From Atlantibacter sp. RC6 (GTDB lineage: Bacteria; Pseudomonadota; Gammaproteobacteria; Enterobacterales; Enterobacteriaceae), in assembly GCF_014193285.1 (NCBI RefSeq), contig NZ_JACHZE010000011.1, positions 62,001 through 126,000 on the forward strand: 64,000 nt of DNA, written 5' to 3'. A model generated the notes under the pieces. The model saw only the letters and a list, made by a program, of their open reading frames with translations. It was not told where the DNA came from and did not search any database. Numbering within the stretch: position 1 is the stretch's first letter; each line of letters opens with the position of its first letter. The translations under genes were made by a program, and so were the position numbers. Positions 51,269 to 63,900 of this stretch are shown in pieces.

Positions 51269-52270
51269 CCCCGCGGCGAGACGAATGCAGTTAGTGTGAC
51301 CGGCGAGCTTCAGGCGGGTGAGGGTGCCATCGGCGTTTTCTTTGCCTTTCACCGGGCCGATCACCACGCGGTTCCAGCCGTTATTGGCGGTAATGCGGGA
51401 ATCAAAGCCCTCAAACGCCAGCTGCGCCCGCACGGTTTCCGCCTGCTCGGCACCTTTAAAGGAACCGCACTGCACCATCCAGCGGCGTTCATCTTTTTTC
51501 TCGGCGGTTGGTTTTTCCGGCGCGGTTTCGCGGGTGACCGGCGCGGCCTGGGCGGTGGCCTTCGGCTGCGCAGGTTCACGCTGCGCGGTGTGCGGCGGCG
51601 TTTGCAGCAAATCCTGATAGGGCTGCTGGCTGGCAGTTGTCCGGTTGGTTTGCGGCGCGGCAGGTTTCTGCGTTTGCGCGCTGCGCACCGGCTGCTCCTG
51701 GACCGTGGCGGCGCGTACCGGCTGGGTTTGCTGGTACGGCTGCTCGACGCGCGGCGGGGTACGCTGCTGCTGCGCAACGGTATTCTGCTGTTGGATCTGT
51801 TTCTGGCGCTGCAAGGTTTGCTGGCGCTGGGCAGGGGTTTGCTCGTTCCACGGCACTTCGTTGAGCTGGGTGGGCTGCTGGCGCATATCCGCCTGCATTT
51901 GAGCCAGTAGCTGACGCTGTTCGTTGGTCAACTGATCTTGGTTCATGATCTCCCCACCGGCGGACGGCTCGGTCGGGGTGCGTACGCCCGGCTGGCGGTT
52001 TTCCAGCTCTTTAATATAGCGCCAGCGCTCTTCAGGTTTCGGCGGCAAGCCATTTCCCGTCACTTTGTGACCCGGGATGACCTCGGCTTCTTCAGACTTA
52101 TGATGGGTAATAAAGTACAGGCCACCGATAAAGGTCACCAGAACGGCCGCTGCGATAGCGACCATGGCCGGGGAAACAGCAGGCAGGTTACGTTGCTTTT
52201 TGCGGGTAGTCGGTTTCTTCCGCCGCGCGGGGCTCGGCTGTCCGCGGCGTACATAATCTCGTTGTGCCAC
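51263..52270 (-). CDS. ftsN: Cell division protein FtsN
   Basis: Late division protein that activates septal peptidoglycan synthesis through FtsA and FtsQLB. It has 335 residues: a cytoplasmic basic N-terminus, one transmembrane helix (about 34-54), a long Gln/Pro/Thr-rich periplasmic linker with the essential helices, and a C-terminal SPOR domain (about 258-335) that binds denuded glycan. It is slightly longer than E. coli FtsN (319) because of the Gln-rich linker. Confidence 0.97.
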   Translation of the reverse strand: MAQRDYVRRGQPSPARRKKPTTRKKQRNLPAVSPAMVAIAAAVLVTFIGGLYFITHHKSEEAEVIPGHKVTGNGLPPKPEERWRYIKELENRQPGVRTPTEPSAGGEIMNQDQLTNEQRQLLAQMQADMRQQPTQLNEVPWNEQTPAQRQQTLQRQKQIQQQNTVAQQQRTPPRVEQPYQQTQPVRAATVQEQPVRSAQTQKPAAPQTNRTTASQQPYQDLLQTPPHTAQREPAQPKATAQAAPVTRETAPEKPTAEKKDERRWMVQCGSFKGAEQAETVRAQLAFEGFDSRITANNGWNRVVIGPVKGKENADGTLTRLKLAGHTNCIRLAAGG

Positions 52271-52358
52271 TATCGTTTCGCTGTATTTATTCGTTTATCA
52301 GCCCGTCATGTTACTTAAGGGACGGGCTTTTGACCAGTGAGGTGAGTCCTAATCGAAA

Positions 52359-53393
52359 CTATTTTGCCGCCTTGCGAGCCCGCGTGGAGCCGCGCACCAT
52401 CAGCTCACAATCCAGCAGGCGTGAACCGCTGCTCACGACCTGGCCATGTAGCTGATCGAGCAGCAGCAGCATGGCCTCGCGGCCAATCTCGAAACGCGGC
52501 TGCGAAATCGTGGTTAACGGCGGGTCGCAGAATTCTGCCAGCGCGATGTTATCAAAGCCGATAATCGACAAATCGTCCGGCACTTTATAGCCGCGGCGCT
52601 TGGCCTGCGACAGCGCACCCAGCGCCATCACATCGCTGTGGCAGAAGATCGCCGTTGGCGGATTGGGCAGATTCAGCAACTGATCCAGCGCCTGTGCGCC
52701 GGCGTTAAACGTGAAATCGCCCCGGGCGATATAGTGCGGGTCGACCTGCATCCCGCTGCGGCGTAACGCCTGGACGTAGCCCTGTAACCGGTAATGGCAC
52801 AGCGGCATCTCTTCTGGCCCGGCGATACAGGCGATCTGGTCGTGCCCCAGTTCATGAAGGTAGTTCACGGCGTTAAAGGCGGCGGTCAGGTTATCGATAT
52901 GCACCGTCGGCAGTTCCAGTTCCGGCGCAAATTCGTTCGCCATCACCATCGGCGGCAGATTGCGCTGCTCTTCTTTACTGGCGTCGAACGGCAGGCGCGA
53001 GCCGAGCAGCAGCATGCCGTCGATCTGCTTGGTGATAATCAGGTCAATAAAGGTTTTTTCTTGCTGATTCTGGTGCGCGCAGTCGCCAATCAGCACCAGA
53101 TAGCCCTGGTCAGCGGCGGTGACTTCAATGCCGCGAATGATTTCGCTGAAAAAGGGATCGCAGATATCCGGGACAATCACCAGGATAGTGCGTGACTCGT
53201 TACGTTTTAAATTGCGGTTCAGGGAGCCAGGCAAATAACCCACGTCAATAGCGGCTTGCTCTACCTTATTACGGGTAGCCTGAGAAACCTTCTCAGGATT
53301 CATTAATGCACGAGATACCGTGGCGGTTGAGACATTTGCCCGCTCGGCAACATCTTTCATGGTTGCGGCAACAACCTGTTTCTTCGGGTTCAA
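52359..53393 (-). CDS. cytR: Transcriptional repressor CytR
   Basis: LacI-family regulator of nucleoside uptake and use that works together with CRP; cytidine is the inducer. It has 344 residues. The helix-turn-helix TMKDVAERANVSTATVSRAL (about 12-31) is followed by a periplasmic-binding-like domain. The likely start is a TTG at 53393, preceded by AGGAG with 6-bp spacing and giving MNPKKQVVAATMKDV; E. coli CytR begins at the matching place. The frame runs 29 codons further upstream without support. Confidence 0.95.
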   Translation of the reverse strand: MNPKKQVVAATMKDVAERANVSTATVSRALMNPEKVSQATRNKVEQAAIDVGYLPGSLNRNLKRNESRTILVIVPDICDPFFSEIIRGIEVTAADQGYLVLIGDCAHQNQQEKTFIDLIITKQIDGMLLLGSRLPFDASKEEQRNLPPMVMANEFAPELELPTVHIDNLTAAFNAVNYLHELGHDQIACIAGPEEMPLCHYRLQGYVQALRRSGMQVDPHYIARGDFTFNAGAQALDQLLNLPNPPTAIFCHSDVMALGALSQAKRRGYKVPDDLSIIGFDNIALAEFCDPPLTTISQPRFEIGREAMLLLLDQLHGQVVSSGSRLLDCELMVRGSTRARKAAK

Positions 53394-53551
53394 CTTCTTC
53401 TCCTCGCAAACTATCGCGGGCGCAGACACGTCCTGTGGTCTGGCTTGACCGATCATTCTTATCAGATATTTACACCGCACGGTTACAAAAATTGCATAAG
53501 AAATGTGATCAAGATTTTATTTTTCGATCTCTGCCGCATTGTGCTGACGAT

Positions 53552-55969
<2,418 letters not shown>

Positions 55970-56010
55970 TTAGGGCCGGAAGAGCGACGCGGCCTTCACT
56001 GAGGTTTCCC

Positions 56011-56223
56011 ATGAAAAAAGGTATTCACCCGAATTACGCAGAAATTACTGCAACTTGTTCTTGCGGTAATGTGATCAAGACTCACTCAACTGTGGGCCAC
56101 GATCTGAACCTGGACGTTTGTGGCAAATGCCACCCGTTCTACACCGGCAAACAGCGTGATGTTGCTACCGGTGGCCGTGTTGACCGCTTCAACAAGCGTT
56201 TCAGCATCCCGGGCAGCAAATAA
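56011..56223 (+). CDS. rpmE: 50S ribosomal protein L31 (bL31), zinc-binding form
   Basis: Ribosomal protein bridging the subunits, 70 residues. The four zinc cysteines are present (CSC at about 16-18, CGKC at about 37-40), so it is the C+ form whose paralogue YkgM replaces it under zinc limitation. It starts [16 protein letters not shown]; the upstream frame is leader. In E. coli bL31 represses translation of its own mRNA through the 5' leader, here about 55860-56010. Confidence 0.98.
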   Translation: MKKGIHPNYAEITATCSCGNVIKTHSTVGHDLNLDVCGKCHPFYTGKQRDVATGGRVDRFNKRFSIPGSK

Positions 56224-56240
56224 GTTTCCGCTGTCAGAAA

Positions 56241-56264
56241 AAAGCGCCGCAAGGCGCTTTTTTT
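56241..56264 (+). terminator. Terminator after rpmE
   Basis: AAAGCGCC (56241-56248), GCAA and GGCGCTTT (56253-56260) followed by TTTT, 17 bp after the stop. Confidence 0.92.
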
Positions 56265-56311
56265 GTTTCTGGCTTTTATCTTTTATATATTGCTATTGAT
56301 AATATGAATTA

Positions 56312-56446
56312 CATTTCCATCAATTATAATTGAAATGGTGTTTTTATTTTTTTTAGTAAATTAATTTCATTGAGATCCGCACCCTTTTTATCTTCGTGAT
56401 TTTGCCACCTTTTTAATTTCCATGGCAAAATATCAAAGGTTTTGCC
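56312..56446 (+). promoter_or_regulatory. Repeat-rich AT-rich control region of the porin gene
   Basis: The 352-bp gap between rpmE and the porin has no gene. It contains the perfect palindrome CAATTATAATTG (56321-56332) nested in CATTTC/GAAATG (56312-56317, 56332-56337). It also has three copies of TTTTGCC: direct at 56400-56406, inverted at 56424-56430, direct at 56440-56446. These look like regulator-binding sites, but I do not recognise the regulator; they are not clear CRP or KdgR consensus sites. Confidence 0.5.
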
Positions 56447-56575
56447 CCGCTCGCTTAAATACACTCGTGACGATTTTTAATATTTATCCGATCTGATTCC
56501 TTTGGTGTGTATTATTTTCGGGATAGCTTTATCAGATTGAATTATTGTCATGGTTTATATTCTGAGGGCTTATTT

Positions 56576-57256
56576 ATGAAGGCAGGGTATGCTTTATTAC
56601 TTATTCCATTATTGACCAGCGCCGCCCAGGCGGGGTATGTGGATTATCGTCATGAATATTATGATGACGGGCGCAATTACGATCGTGTTTATATGTCGCA
56701 TCGTTTTGGTAGTGGATTTGGCGTTGCCGTAGAAGCGGTGTCGCGTTCTGATGACGCACAATCTAATGATGCGCTGAATAATATGGAAAGTAACAGCAAC
56801 GAATATACGGCAAGTTATCAGTTCAACTGGCAAAATCTCATCTGGCAGCCTGGGATGGCGGTGGAGATGGGCGACAACATGGCGACCTATAAGCCGTACC
56901 TTAAAGTGCAGTACAACTTTAATGAAAACTGGTGGACCGCATTCCGTTACCGTTTTGAATATACGCGGCGTAATAATGACGGCAAAGAAGATCGGAATGT
57001 TAACCGGCCAGAAGCCTGGTTGGGTTATAACGTTGGTGACTGGATGTTTGAATTGAACGGCATCTACAAAGTCTCCGATCATGAAAATCTTTATAATAAT
57101 AAAAATGAAGACTACGAGTATAACTTCCGTATCGCTTATAACATTGGCTCATGGGTTCCGTTTACTGAAATTGGTAATGTGTCGGGTGGTTATAATACGG
57201 CGACAACGTCCGATCGGCAAACGCGCTATCGTGTAGGTATCGGTTATAATTTCTAA
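56576..57256 (+). CDS. KdgM-family outer-membrane porin
   Basis: Outer-membrane protein of 226 residues with a signal peptide (cut after AAQA, about residue 19). The mature part alternates hydrophobic and polar residues and is rich in Tyr, Asn and Asp. It has VDYRHEYYDDGRNYDRVYMSH at the start, YQFNWQNLIWQPG inside and the terminal aromatic F (VGIGYNF). This fits the small monomeric 12-strand KdgM/NanC/OmpL porins for acidic oligosaccharides; the substrate here is unknown. In E. coli yiiX lies between rpmE and metJ. Confidence 0.88.
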   Translation: MKAGYALLLIPLLTSAAQAGYVDYRHEYYDDGRNYDRVYMSHRFGSGFGVAVEAVSRSDDAQSNDALNNMESNSNEYTASYQFNWQNLIWQPGMAVEMGDNMATYKPYLKVQYNFNENWWTAFRYRFEYTRRNNDGKEDRNVNRPEAWLGYNVGDWMFELNGIYKVSDHENLYNNKNEDYEYNFRIAYNIGSWVPFTEIGNVSGGYNTATTSDRQTRYRVGIGYNF

Positions 57257-57380
57257 CCGACTACGTTAATTATGATGCGTGATTAGAGGGCAACAATAAT
57301 ATTGTTTACTGCATAGGTATTTCATAATAAATGAAATGCTAAAACTGAAGTATTGATATTATTTTTGCGAAGACAGTATT

Positions 57381-57413
57381 AAAAAAGAGCGGCGGCGTCG
57401 TGATGCGCCGCTC
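57381..57413 (-). terminator. Terminator of metJ
   Basis: GAGCGGCG (57387-57394) pairs with CGCCGCTC (57406-57413), 11-nt loop. On the minus strand a T6 run follows. It starts 7 bp after the metJ stop codon. Confidence 0.88.
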
Positions 57414-57420
57414 CTCTTGC

Positions 57421-57738
57421 TTAGTATTCCCACGTCTCCGGGTCGATACCCAGCTCACGCATGATCACTTTCGCCTCTTCCGGGATTTCATCACTGCGCT
57501 CTTTACGCAGATCCTCATCGTTTGGCAGCGGCTGACCGGTAAAAGCATGCAAAAACGCTTCACACAGTAGTTCACTGTTGGTGGCGTGACGCAGATTGTT
57601 CACCTGACGACGGGTACGTTCATCAGTGAGGATTTTTAACACCTTCAGAGGAATGGAAACCGTAATTTTTTTTACTTGTTCACTCTTCTTACCGTGCTCA
57701 GCGTATGGGCTGATATATTCGCCGCTCCATTCAGCCAT
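57421..57738 (-). CDS. metJ: Methionine repressor MetJ
   Basis: Ribbon-helix-helix repressor of 105 residues that uses S-adenosylmethionine as corepressor and binds tandem 8-bp met boxes. The DNA-contacting beta strand [15 protein letters not shown] (about 22-36) and the helix [20 protein letters not shown] are conserved. It is divergent from metB, and its operators lie in the shared 289-bp region. Confidence 0.99.
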   Translation of the reverse strand: MAEWSGEYISPYAEHGKKSEQVKKITVSIPLKVLKILTDERTRRQVNNLRHATNSELLCEAFLHAFTGQPLPNDEDLRKERSDEIPEEAKVIMRELGIDPETWEY

Positions 57739-57897
57739 GTTATACCTTTCATCCTCTCAATATTGATAGTGGACCGGGGCCGGTCTGGCGGGCCACAGCC
57801 ATAAACAGGATAGCGCCGCGCACAGAGATCCCGTCGCGCCACTGCTCTAAACACACAATTTTAACGGCTAATTTGGTTTTGCTCAATCTATACGCAA

Positions 57898-57937
57898 AGA
57901 AGTTTAGATGTCCAGATGTATTGACGTCCATTTCTTC
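57898..57937. promoter_or_regulatory. Tandem MetJ boxes between metJ and metB
   Basis: Consecutive 8-bp units match the AGACGTCT consensus to varying degree: AGATGTCC (57906-57913), AGATGTAT (57914-57921), TGACGTCC (57922-57929) and ATTTCTTC (57930-57937), with a weak one before (57898-57905). They lie about 90-130 bp upstream of metB and can serve both divergent transcripts. Confidence 0.87.
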
Positions 57938-58027
57938 TGTGGTTACTCTGTGGGCAGACTTTGAACCGATTCCCGATTATCCCGCGACATTGCCGGGATC
58001 AGTCCTTCAGCCAGGAAGCCGCTCAAC

Positions 58028-59188
58028 ATGACACGTAAACAGGCCACTATCGCAGTACGCAGTGGATTAAATAATGACGAACAGTACGGCTGCGTTGTTC
58101 CGCCCATCCATCTTTCCAGCACCTATAACTTTACCGGTTTCAATGAGCCGCGCGCCCATGACTATTCTCGCCGGGGTAACCCGACGCGCGATGTGACCCA
58201 GCGCGCACTGGCGGAACTGGAAGGCGGCGCAGGGGCGGTGTTGACCAATACCGGGATGTCGGCGATCCATCTGGTGACCACGGTTTATCTGAATCCAGGC
58301 GATCTGCTGGTGGCGCCGCACGACTGCTACGGCGGCAGCTACCGTCTGTTCGATAGCCTGGCGAAACGCGGCTGCTACCGGGTGCTGTTTGTCGATCAGA
58401 ACGATGAAGCGGCATTAAAAGCGGCGCTGGCGGAGAAACCGAAGCTGGTACTGATCGAAACGCCAAGTAACCCGCTGTTGCGTGTCGTGGATATCGAAAA
58501 AATCTGCCGCCTGACCCGCGAAGCCGGAGCGGTAAGCGTAGTGGACAACACTTTCCTGAGCCCGGCGCTGCAAAACCCGCTTTCTCTGGGTGCCGATTTA
58601 GTGCTGCACTCCTGCACCAAATACCTCAACGGCCATTCCGATGTGGTGGCGGGCGTGGTTATTTCCCGTGATGAAGAGACCGCCGTTAATCTGGCCTGGT
58701 GGGCAAATAATATTGGCGTCACCGCTGCGGCGTTTGACAGCTATTTGCTGCTGCGCGGCCTGCGCACGCTGGTGCCGCGTATGGATATCGCGCAGCGTAA
58801 CGCGCTGGCGATTATCGACTATCTGAAGACCCAACCGCTGGTGAAAAAGCTGTATCATCCTTCTCTGCCGGAAAATCAGGGCCATGACATTGCGGCTCGC
58901 CAGCAGAAGGGTTTTGGCGCGATGCTGAGCTTTGAACTCGACGGCGATGAAGAGACGCTGCGCCGCTTCCTTGGCGCGCTGGAGCTGTTTACACTGGCGG
59001 AATCGTTAGGCGGGGTAGAAAGCCTGATTTCCCATGCCGCGACCATGACCCATGCGGGTATGGCGCCAGAAGCGCGCGCCGCCGCAGGCATTTCCGAGAC
59101 GCTGCTGCGCATCTCAACCGGTATTGAAGACAGTGAAGATTTACTTGCTGACCTGGAAAATGGCTTCCGGGCAGCGGCTAAGGGGTAA
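58028..59188 (+). CDS. metB: Cystathionine gamma-synthase
   Basis: PLP enzyme that joins O-succinylhomoserine and cysteine to make cystathionine. It has 386 residues of the Cys/Met metabolism family. The PLP lysine is in LHSCTKYLNGHSDV (about 198), and SRRGNPTRDV near the N-terminus helps bind phosphate. It is first in metBL, and metL follows 2 bp after the stop. Confidence 0.99.
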   Translation: MTRKQATIAVRSGLNNDEQYGCVVPPIHLSSTYNFTGFNEPRAHDYSRRGNPTRDVTQRALAELEGGAGAVLTNTGMSAIHLVTTVYLNPGDLLVAPHDCYGGSYRLFDSLAKRGCYRVLFVDQNDEAALKAALAEKPKLVLIETPSNPLLRVVDIEKICRLTREAGAVSVVDNTFLSPALQNPLSLGADLVLHSCTKYLNGHSDVVAGVVISRDEETAVNLAWWANNIGVTAAAFDSYLLLRGLRTLVPRMDIAQRNALAIIDYLKTQPLVKKLYHPSLPENQGHDIAARQQKGFGAMLSFELDGDEETLRRFLGALELFTLAESLGGVESLISHAATMTHAGMAPEARAAAGISETLLRISTGIEDSEDLLADLENGFRAAAKG

Positions 59189-59190
59189 GC

Positions 59191-61623
59191 ATGAGTGTTT
59201 CAGCGCCTGCAGGGGCGAAAGGTCGTCAACTGCATAAATTTGGTGGTAGTAGCCTTGCGGATGTGAAGTGTTACCAGCGCGTGGCCGGAATTATGGCCGA
59301 GTATTCGCAGCCGGACGACATGATGGTGGTTTCCGCCGCAGGCAGTACAACTAACCAGTTGATCAGTTGGTTGAAACTGAGCCAGACGGATCGCCTGTCC
59401 GCCCATCAGGTTCAGCAGGCGCTGCGCCGTTATCAGACCGAATTAATCAGCGGACTGTTACCCGCCGATAAAGCGGACGCTCTGATTAGCGGCTTTATCC
59501 ACGATCTGGAGCGCCTGGCGGCGCTGCTCGACGGCACCATTACCGATGCGGTGTATGCTGAAGTCGTGGGTCACGGCGAGATTTGGTCGGCGCGTTTGAT
59601 GTCCGCCGTGCTGAATCTCCAGGGCATCGACGCCACCTGGCTGGACGCGCGCGAATTTTTACGCGCCGAGCGCAGCGCGCAGCCGCAGGTGGACGAAGGT
59701 CTCTCTTACCCTTTACTGCAACAGCTTCTGGCCCAGCATCCCGGCAAACGTGTCGTGGTGACGGGCTTTATCTGCCGCAATAACGCGGGTGAAACTGTCC
59801 TGCTGGGGCGTAACGGCTCTGACTATTCCGCGACCCAAATTGGCGCGCTGGGCGGTGTTTCCCGCGTCACCATCTGGAGCGACGTGGCGGGCGTTTATAG
59901 CGCCGACCCGCGTAAAGTAAAAGACGCCTGCCTGCTGCCGTTACTGCGCCTTGATGAAGCCAGCGAACTGGCGCGTCTGGCGGCTCCGGTACTGCACGCC
60001 CGTACCCTTCAGCCGGTTTCCGGCAGCGATATCGATTTGCAGCTGCGGTGCAGCTACAACCCGGAGCAGGGCTCCACGCGCATTGAGCGCGTGTTGGCAT
60101 CCGGCACCGGCGCGCGCATTGTCACCAGTCATGACGACGTGTGCCTGATTGAACTGCTGGTCGCGCCGGATCAGGATTTCAAACTGGCGCATCAGGAAAC
60201 GCTAAGCGTGCTGAAGCGCGCGCAGATCCGTCCGCTGTCGATTGGCGTTCATCCCGACCGCCGTTTACTGCAACTGTGCTACACCTCAGAAGTGGTCGGC
60301 AGCGCATTCAGCACCCTGGAAGCCGCTGCCCTGCCTGGCGAACTGCGTCTGCGTGAAGGGCTGGCGCTTGTGGCGATGGTGGGCGCAGGCGTGTGCCGCA
60401 ACCCGCTGCACAGCCACCGCTTCTGGCAACAGTTGAAAGATCAGCCGGTGGAGTTTATCTGGCAGTCGGAAGAGGGCATCAGCCTGGTGGCCGTGCTGCG
60501 CGTCGGCCCTACCGAAAGCCTGATTCAGGGCCTGCACCAGACGCTGTTCCGCGCCGAGAAGCGCATCGGCCTGATGCTGTTCGGCAAAGGCAATATCGGC
60601 TCCCGCTGGCTGGAGCTGTTCGCCCGCGAGCAGGAAACGCTTTCCGCCCGCACCGGTTTTGAATTTGTCCTGGCCGGCGTGGTGGATAGCCGCCGCAGCC
60701 AGCTAAATTATCAGGGGCTGGACGCCAGCCGCGCCCTGGCCTTCTTTAATGACGAAGCCCAGGATCACGATGAAGAATCACTGTTCCTGTGGATGCGCAA
60801 CCATCCGTATGACGATTTGGTGGTGCTGGACGTCACGGCAAGCGAAGAGCTGGCCGATCAGTATCTGGATTTCGCCAGCCACGGTTTCCATGTGATCAGC
60901 GCCAACAAGCTGGCGGGTGCCAGCAACAGTAACAAATATCGCCAAATCCGCGATGCGTTTGCCAAAACGGGCCGTCACTGGTTGTACAACGCCACCGTAG
61001 GCGCCGGGCTGCCGGTTAACCATACCGTGCGCGACCTGCGTGACAGCGGCGATTCGATTCTGGCCATCAGCGGGATTTTCTCCGGGACGCTCTCCTGGCT
61101 GTTTTTGCAGTTTGACGGCAGCGTGCCGTTTACCGACCTGGTGGATCAGGCCTGGCAGCAGGGCTTAACCGAGCCAGATCCGCGCGTCGACCTGTCCGGG
61201 AAAGACGTGATGCGCAAGCTGGTGATCCTGGCGCGCGAAGCCGGGTACGACATCGAACCTGACCAGGTGCGCGTCGAGTCGCTGGTGCCGCAGGGCTGCG
61301 AAGAGGGATCGGTGGATCACTTCTTCGAGAACGGTGATGCGCTGAATGACCAGATGGTGCAACGTCTGGAAGCCGCCCGGGAAATAGGGCTGGTGCTGCG
61401 CTATGTGGCGCGCTTCGACGCCAATGGCAAAGCGCGCGTCGGCGTGGAGGCGGTGCGTCCTGAGCATCCGCTGGCGTCGCTGCTGCCGTGCGATAACGTG
61501 TTTGCCATCGAAAGCCGCTGGTATCGCGATAACCCGCTGGTGATCCGTGGCCCAGGCGCCGGACGCGACGTCACCGCCGGAGCCATTCAGTCCGATCTCA
61601 ACCGCCTGGCTCAACTGCTGTAA
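59191..61623 (+). CDS. metL: Bifunctional aspartate kinase II / homoserine dehydrogenase II
   Basis: Two-enzyme protein of 810 residues catalysing the first and third steps from aspartate to homoserine, in the methionine-controlled branch. The aspartokinase domain (about 10-290, KFGGSSLADVKCYQRVA) is followed by a linker regulatory region. The homoserine dehydrogenase domain (about 460-810) has LMLFGKGNIGSRWLELF for NAD(P) and NATVGAGLPVNHT. Repression is through MetJ via metB. Confidence 0.98.
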   Translation: MSVSAPAGAKGRQLHKFGGSSLADVKCYQRVAGIMAEYSQPDDMMVVSAAGSTTNQLISWLKLSQTDRLSAHQVQQALRRYQTELISGLLPADKADALISGFIHDLERLAALLDGTITDAVYAEVVGHGEIWSARLMSAVLNLQGIDATWLDAREFLRAERSAQPQVDEGLSYPLLQQLLAQHPGKRVVVTGFICRNNAGETVLLGRNGSDYSATQIGALGGVSRVTIWSDVAGVYSADPRKVKDACLLPLLRLDEASELARLAAPVLHARTLQPVSGSDIDLQLRCSYNPEQGSTRIERVLASGTGARIVTSHDDVCLIELLVAPDQDFKLAHQETLSVLKRAQIRPLSIGVHPDRRLLQLCYTSEVVGSAFSTLEAAALPGELRLREGLALVAMVGAGVCRNPLHSHRFWQQLKDQPVEFIWQSEEGISLVAVLRVGPTESLIQGLHQTLFRAEKRIGLMLFGKGNIGSRWLELFAREQETLSARTGFEFVLAGVVDSRRSQLNYQGLDASRALAFFNDEAQDHDEESLFLWMRNHPYDDLVVLDVTASEELADQYLDFASHGFHVISANKLAGASNSNKYRQIRDAFAKTGRHWLYNATVGAGLPVNHTVRDLRDSGDSILAISGIFSGTLSWLFLQFDGSVPFTDLVDQAWQQGLTEPDPRVDLSGKDVMRKLVILAREAGYDIEPDQVRVESLVPQGCEEGSVDHFFENGDALNDQMVQRLEAAREIGLVLRYVARFDANGKARVGVEAVRPEHPLASLLPCDNVFAIESRWYRDNPLVIRGPGAGRDVTAGAIQSDLNRLAQLL

Positions 61624-61631
61624 TCTGATAT

Positions 61632-61670
61632 GCGCCTTTTGCCTCCGCTGGCAAAAGGCGCTTTCTCTTT
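61632..61670 (+). terminator. Terminator after metBL
   Basis: GCGCCTTTTGCC (61632-61643) pairs perfectly with GGCAAAAGGCGC (61650-61661) across a 6-nt loop, followed by TTTCTCTTT. Confidence 0.88.
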
Positions 61671-61768
61671 CTGTGACGCCCCATCCTGAATTTTTTTCAC
61701 GTTCGTTGAATATTCCTCATTCATTCTGGTGATTTTTCAGTTGACGCGATGGCGCTTTTCCGTCATTT

Positions 61769-61800
61769 TTACATCTGGACGTCTAAACGTATAGAAGTCA
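61769..61800 (+). promoter_or_regulatory. Tandem MetJ boxes upstream of metF
   Basis: Four adjacent 8-bp units: TTACATCT (61769-61776), GGACGTCT (61777-61784), AAACGTAT (61785-61792) and AGAAGTCA (61793-61800), ending 46 bp before the metF ATG. GGACGTCT is the closest to consensus. Position and tandem spacing fit a MetJ operator. Confidence 0.87.
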
Positions 61801-61837
61801 AAAAACACAACAGCCAATAATGACAAGCGAGTGATGA

Positions 61838-62737
<900 letters not shown>

Positions 62738-62747
62738 CATCCTAAAG

Positions 62748-62777
62748 CATGCCCGGCGCTTCACGCTGCCGGGCATG
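62748..62777. repeat. REP-like palindrome between metF and gldA
   Basis: CATGCCCGGC (62748-62757) and GCCGGGCATG (62768-62777) form a perfect 10-bp stem with a 10-nt loop, between two converging genes. No T-tract follows on either strand, so it looks more like a single REP-type element or a 3' end stabiliser than a terminator. No second copy was noticed in the window. Confidence 0.55.
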
Positions 62778-62783
62778 GCAAGG

Positions 62784-63887
62784 TTACTGCCAGTTTTTCA
62801 AAAAGCCCTGACCGTACTGGTCGGCGACTAACAGCGCGGCATACACCTGCCCGGCTGTCGCGCCGCCCGGCATATTGTGGATGGTTTCCCCGGCAGCGCA
62901 GGCGGCTTCAGCGACAATCCGCATTTTGGCGGGAATATCACTGTTAATATCCAGTTGCGCCAGCGTGATCGGCAATCCCACGGCATGACACAGCGCTGCA
63001 ACGGTTTCTATCTCTTCCAGCGGCGCGTTTTCCAGTACCAACTGCACCAGCGTACCGAATGCGACTTTTTCACCATGATAAAAATGATGCGCATCCGGGA
63101 TAGCGGTTAATCCGTTGTGGATCGCGTGCGCAGCAGCCAGACCGCCGCTTTCAAAACCCACGCCGCTCAGATAGGTATTGGCTTCCACCACGCGCTCCAG
63201 CGCCGGGGTGACCACATGTTGTTGCGCCGCCAGCATCGCTTTTTCGCCCTGTTCCAGCAGCGTGTTGTAACAGAGTTCCGCCAGGGCCAACGCGGCCTGA
63301 GTGCACTGGCCGCCCGCCATCGTGGTTGCGCCGCTGCGTGAACAGGCGCGCGCCTCGAACCAGGTCGCCAGCGCGTCGCCAATCCCCGCCGCCAGCAGGC
63401 GCGCAGGCGCGCCCGCGATGATGGCGGTATCAACGATCACCATGTTGGGGTTATGCGGCAACAGCAGATAGCGATCAAACTCGCCGTCATCGGTATAAAT
63501 GACCGACAGAGCGCTGCATGGCGCATCGGTGGAGGCGATAGTGGGCGCAATCGCCACCGGCACCGCCATGTAATGCGCCAGCGCTTTGGCGGTATCCAGC
63601 GTTTTACCGCCGCCGATGCCCAGCACTGCTTTGCAGCGCGCTTTTTCCGCCAGCGCGCGCAGGCGGTCGATCTCATTCTGCGAACATTCGCCGCCGAAAG
63701 GGGCGATGTCAAACGCCAGACCAGCAGCGCTCAGGCTGTTCTGTAGTTTTTCGCGGGCAAACCCTAAAACGAATTTATCACCGACCACCAGCCAGCGTTC
63801 GGCCATGGGTTTCAGGTAATCGCCCAGGCGGTTAAGCACATCGGCGCCCTGAATATATTTACCCGGTGACTGAATGATGTGATCCAT
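62784..63887 (-). CDS. gldA: Glycerol dehydrogenase
   Basis: NAD+-dependent, zinc-type iron-containing alcohol dehydrogenase family enzyme of 367 residues that oxidises glycerol to dihydroxyacetone, and can also reduce small ketones. [18 protein letters not shown] (about 93-110), [18 protein letters not shown] (about 119-136) and [12 protein letters not shown] (metal His, about 271) are visible. A strong AGGAGGAG site precedes the ATG. It is 13 bp downstream of the aldolase gene, so the two form one operon. Confidence 0.97.
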   Translation of the reverse strand: MDHIIQSPGKYIQGADVLNRLGDYLKPMAERWLVVGDKFVLGFAREKLQNSLSAAGLAFDIAPFGGECSQNEIDRLRALAEKARCKAVLGIGGGKTLDTAKALAHYMAVPVAIAPTIASTDAPCSALSVIYTDDGEFDRYLLLPHNPNMVIVDTAIIAGAPARLLAAGIGDALATWFEARACSRSGATTMAGGQCTQAALALAELCYNTLLEQGEKAMLAAQQHVVTPALERVVEANTYLSGVGFESGGLAAAHAIHNGLTAIPDAHHFYHGEKVAFGTLVQLVLENAPLEEIETVAALCHAVGLPITLAQLDINSDIPAKMRIVAEAACAAGETIHNMPGGATAGQVYAALLVADQYGQGFLKNWQ

Positions 63888-63900
63888 ACATCTCCTCCTG

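Noticed and set aside
52300-52330. AGCCCGTC...GACGGGCT inverted repeat between ftsN and cytR
   Set aside because: The loop is 13 nt and the T-run is on the strand opposite to the genes, so it does not fit a terminator of cytR. No other role is supported.
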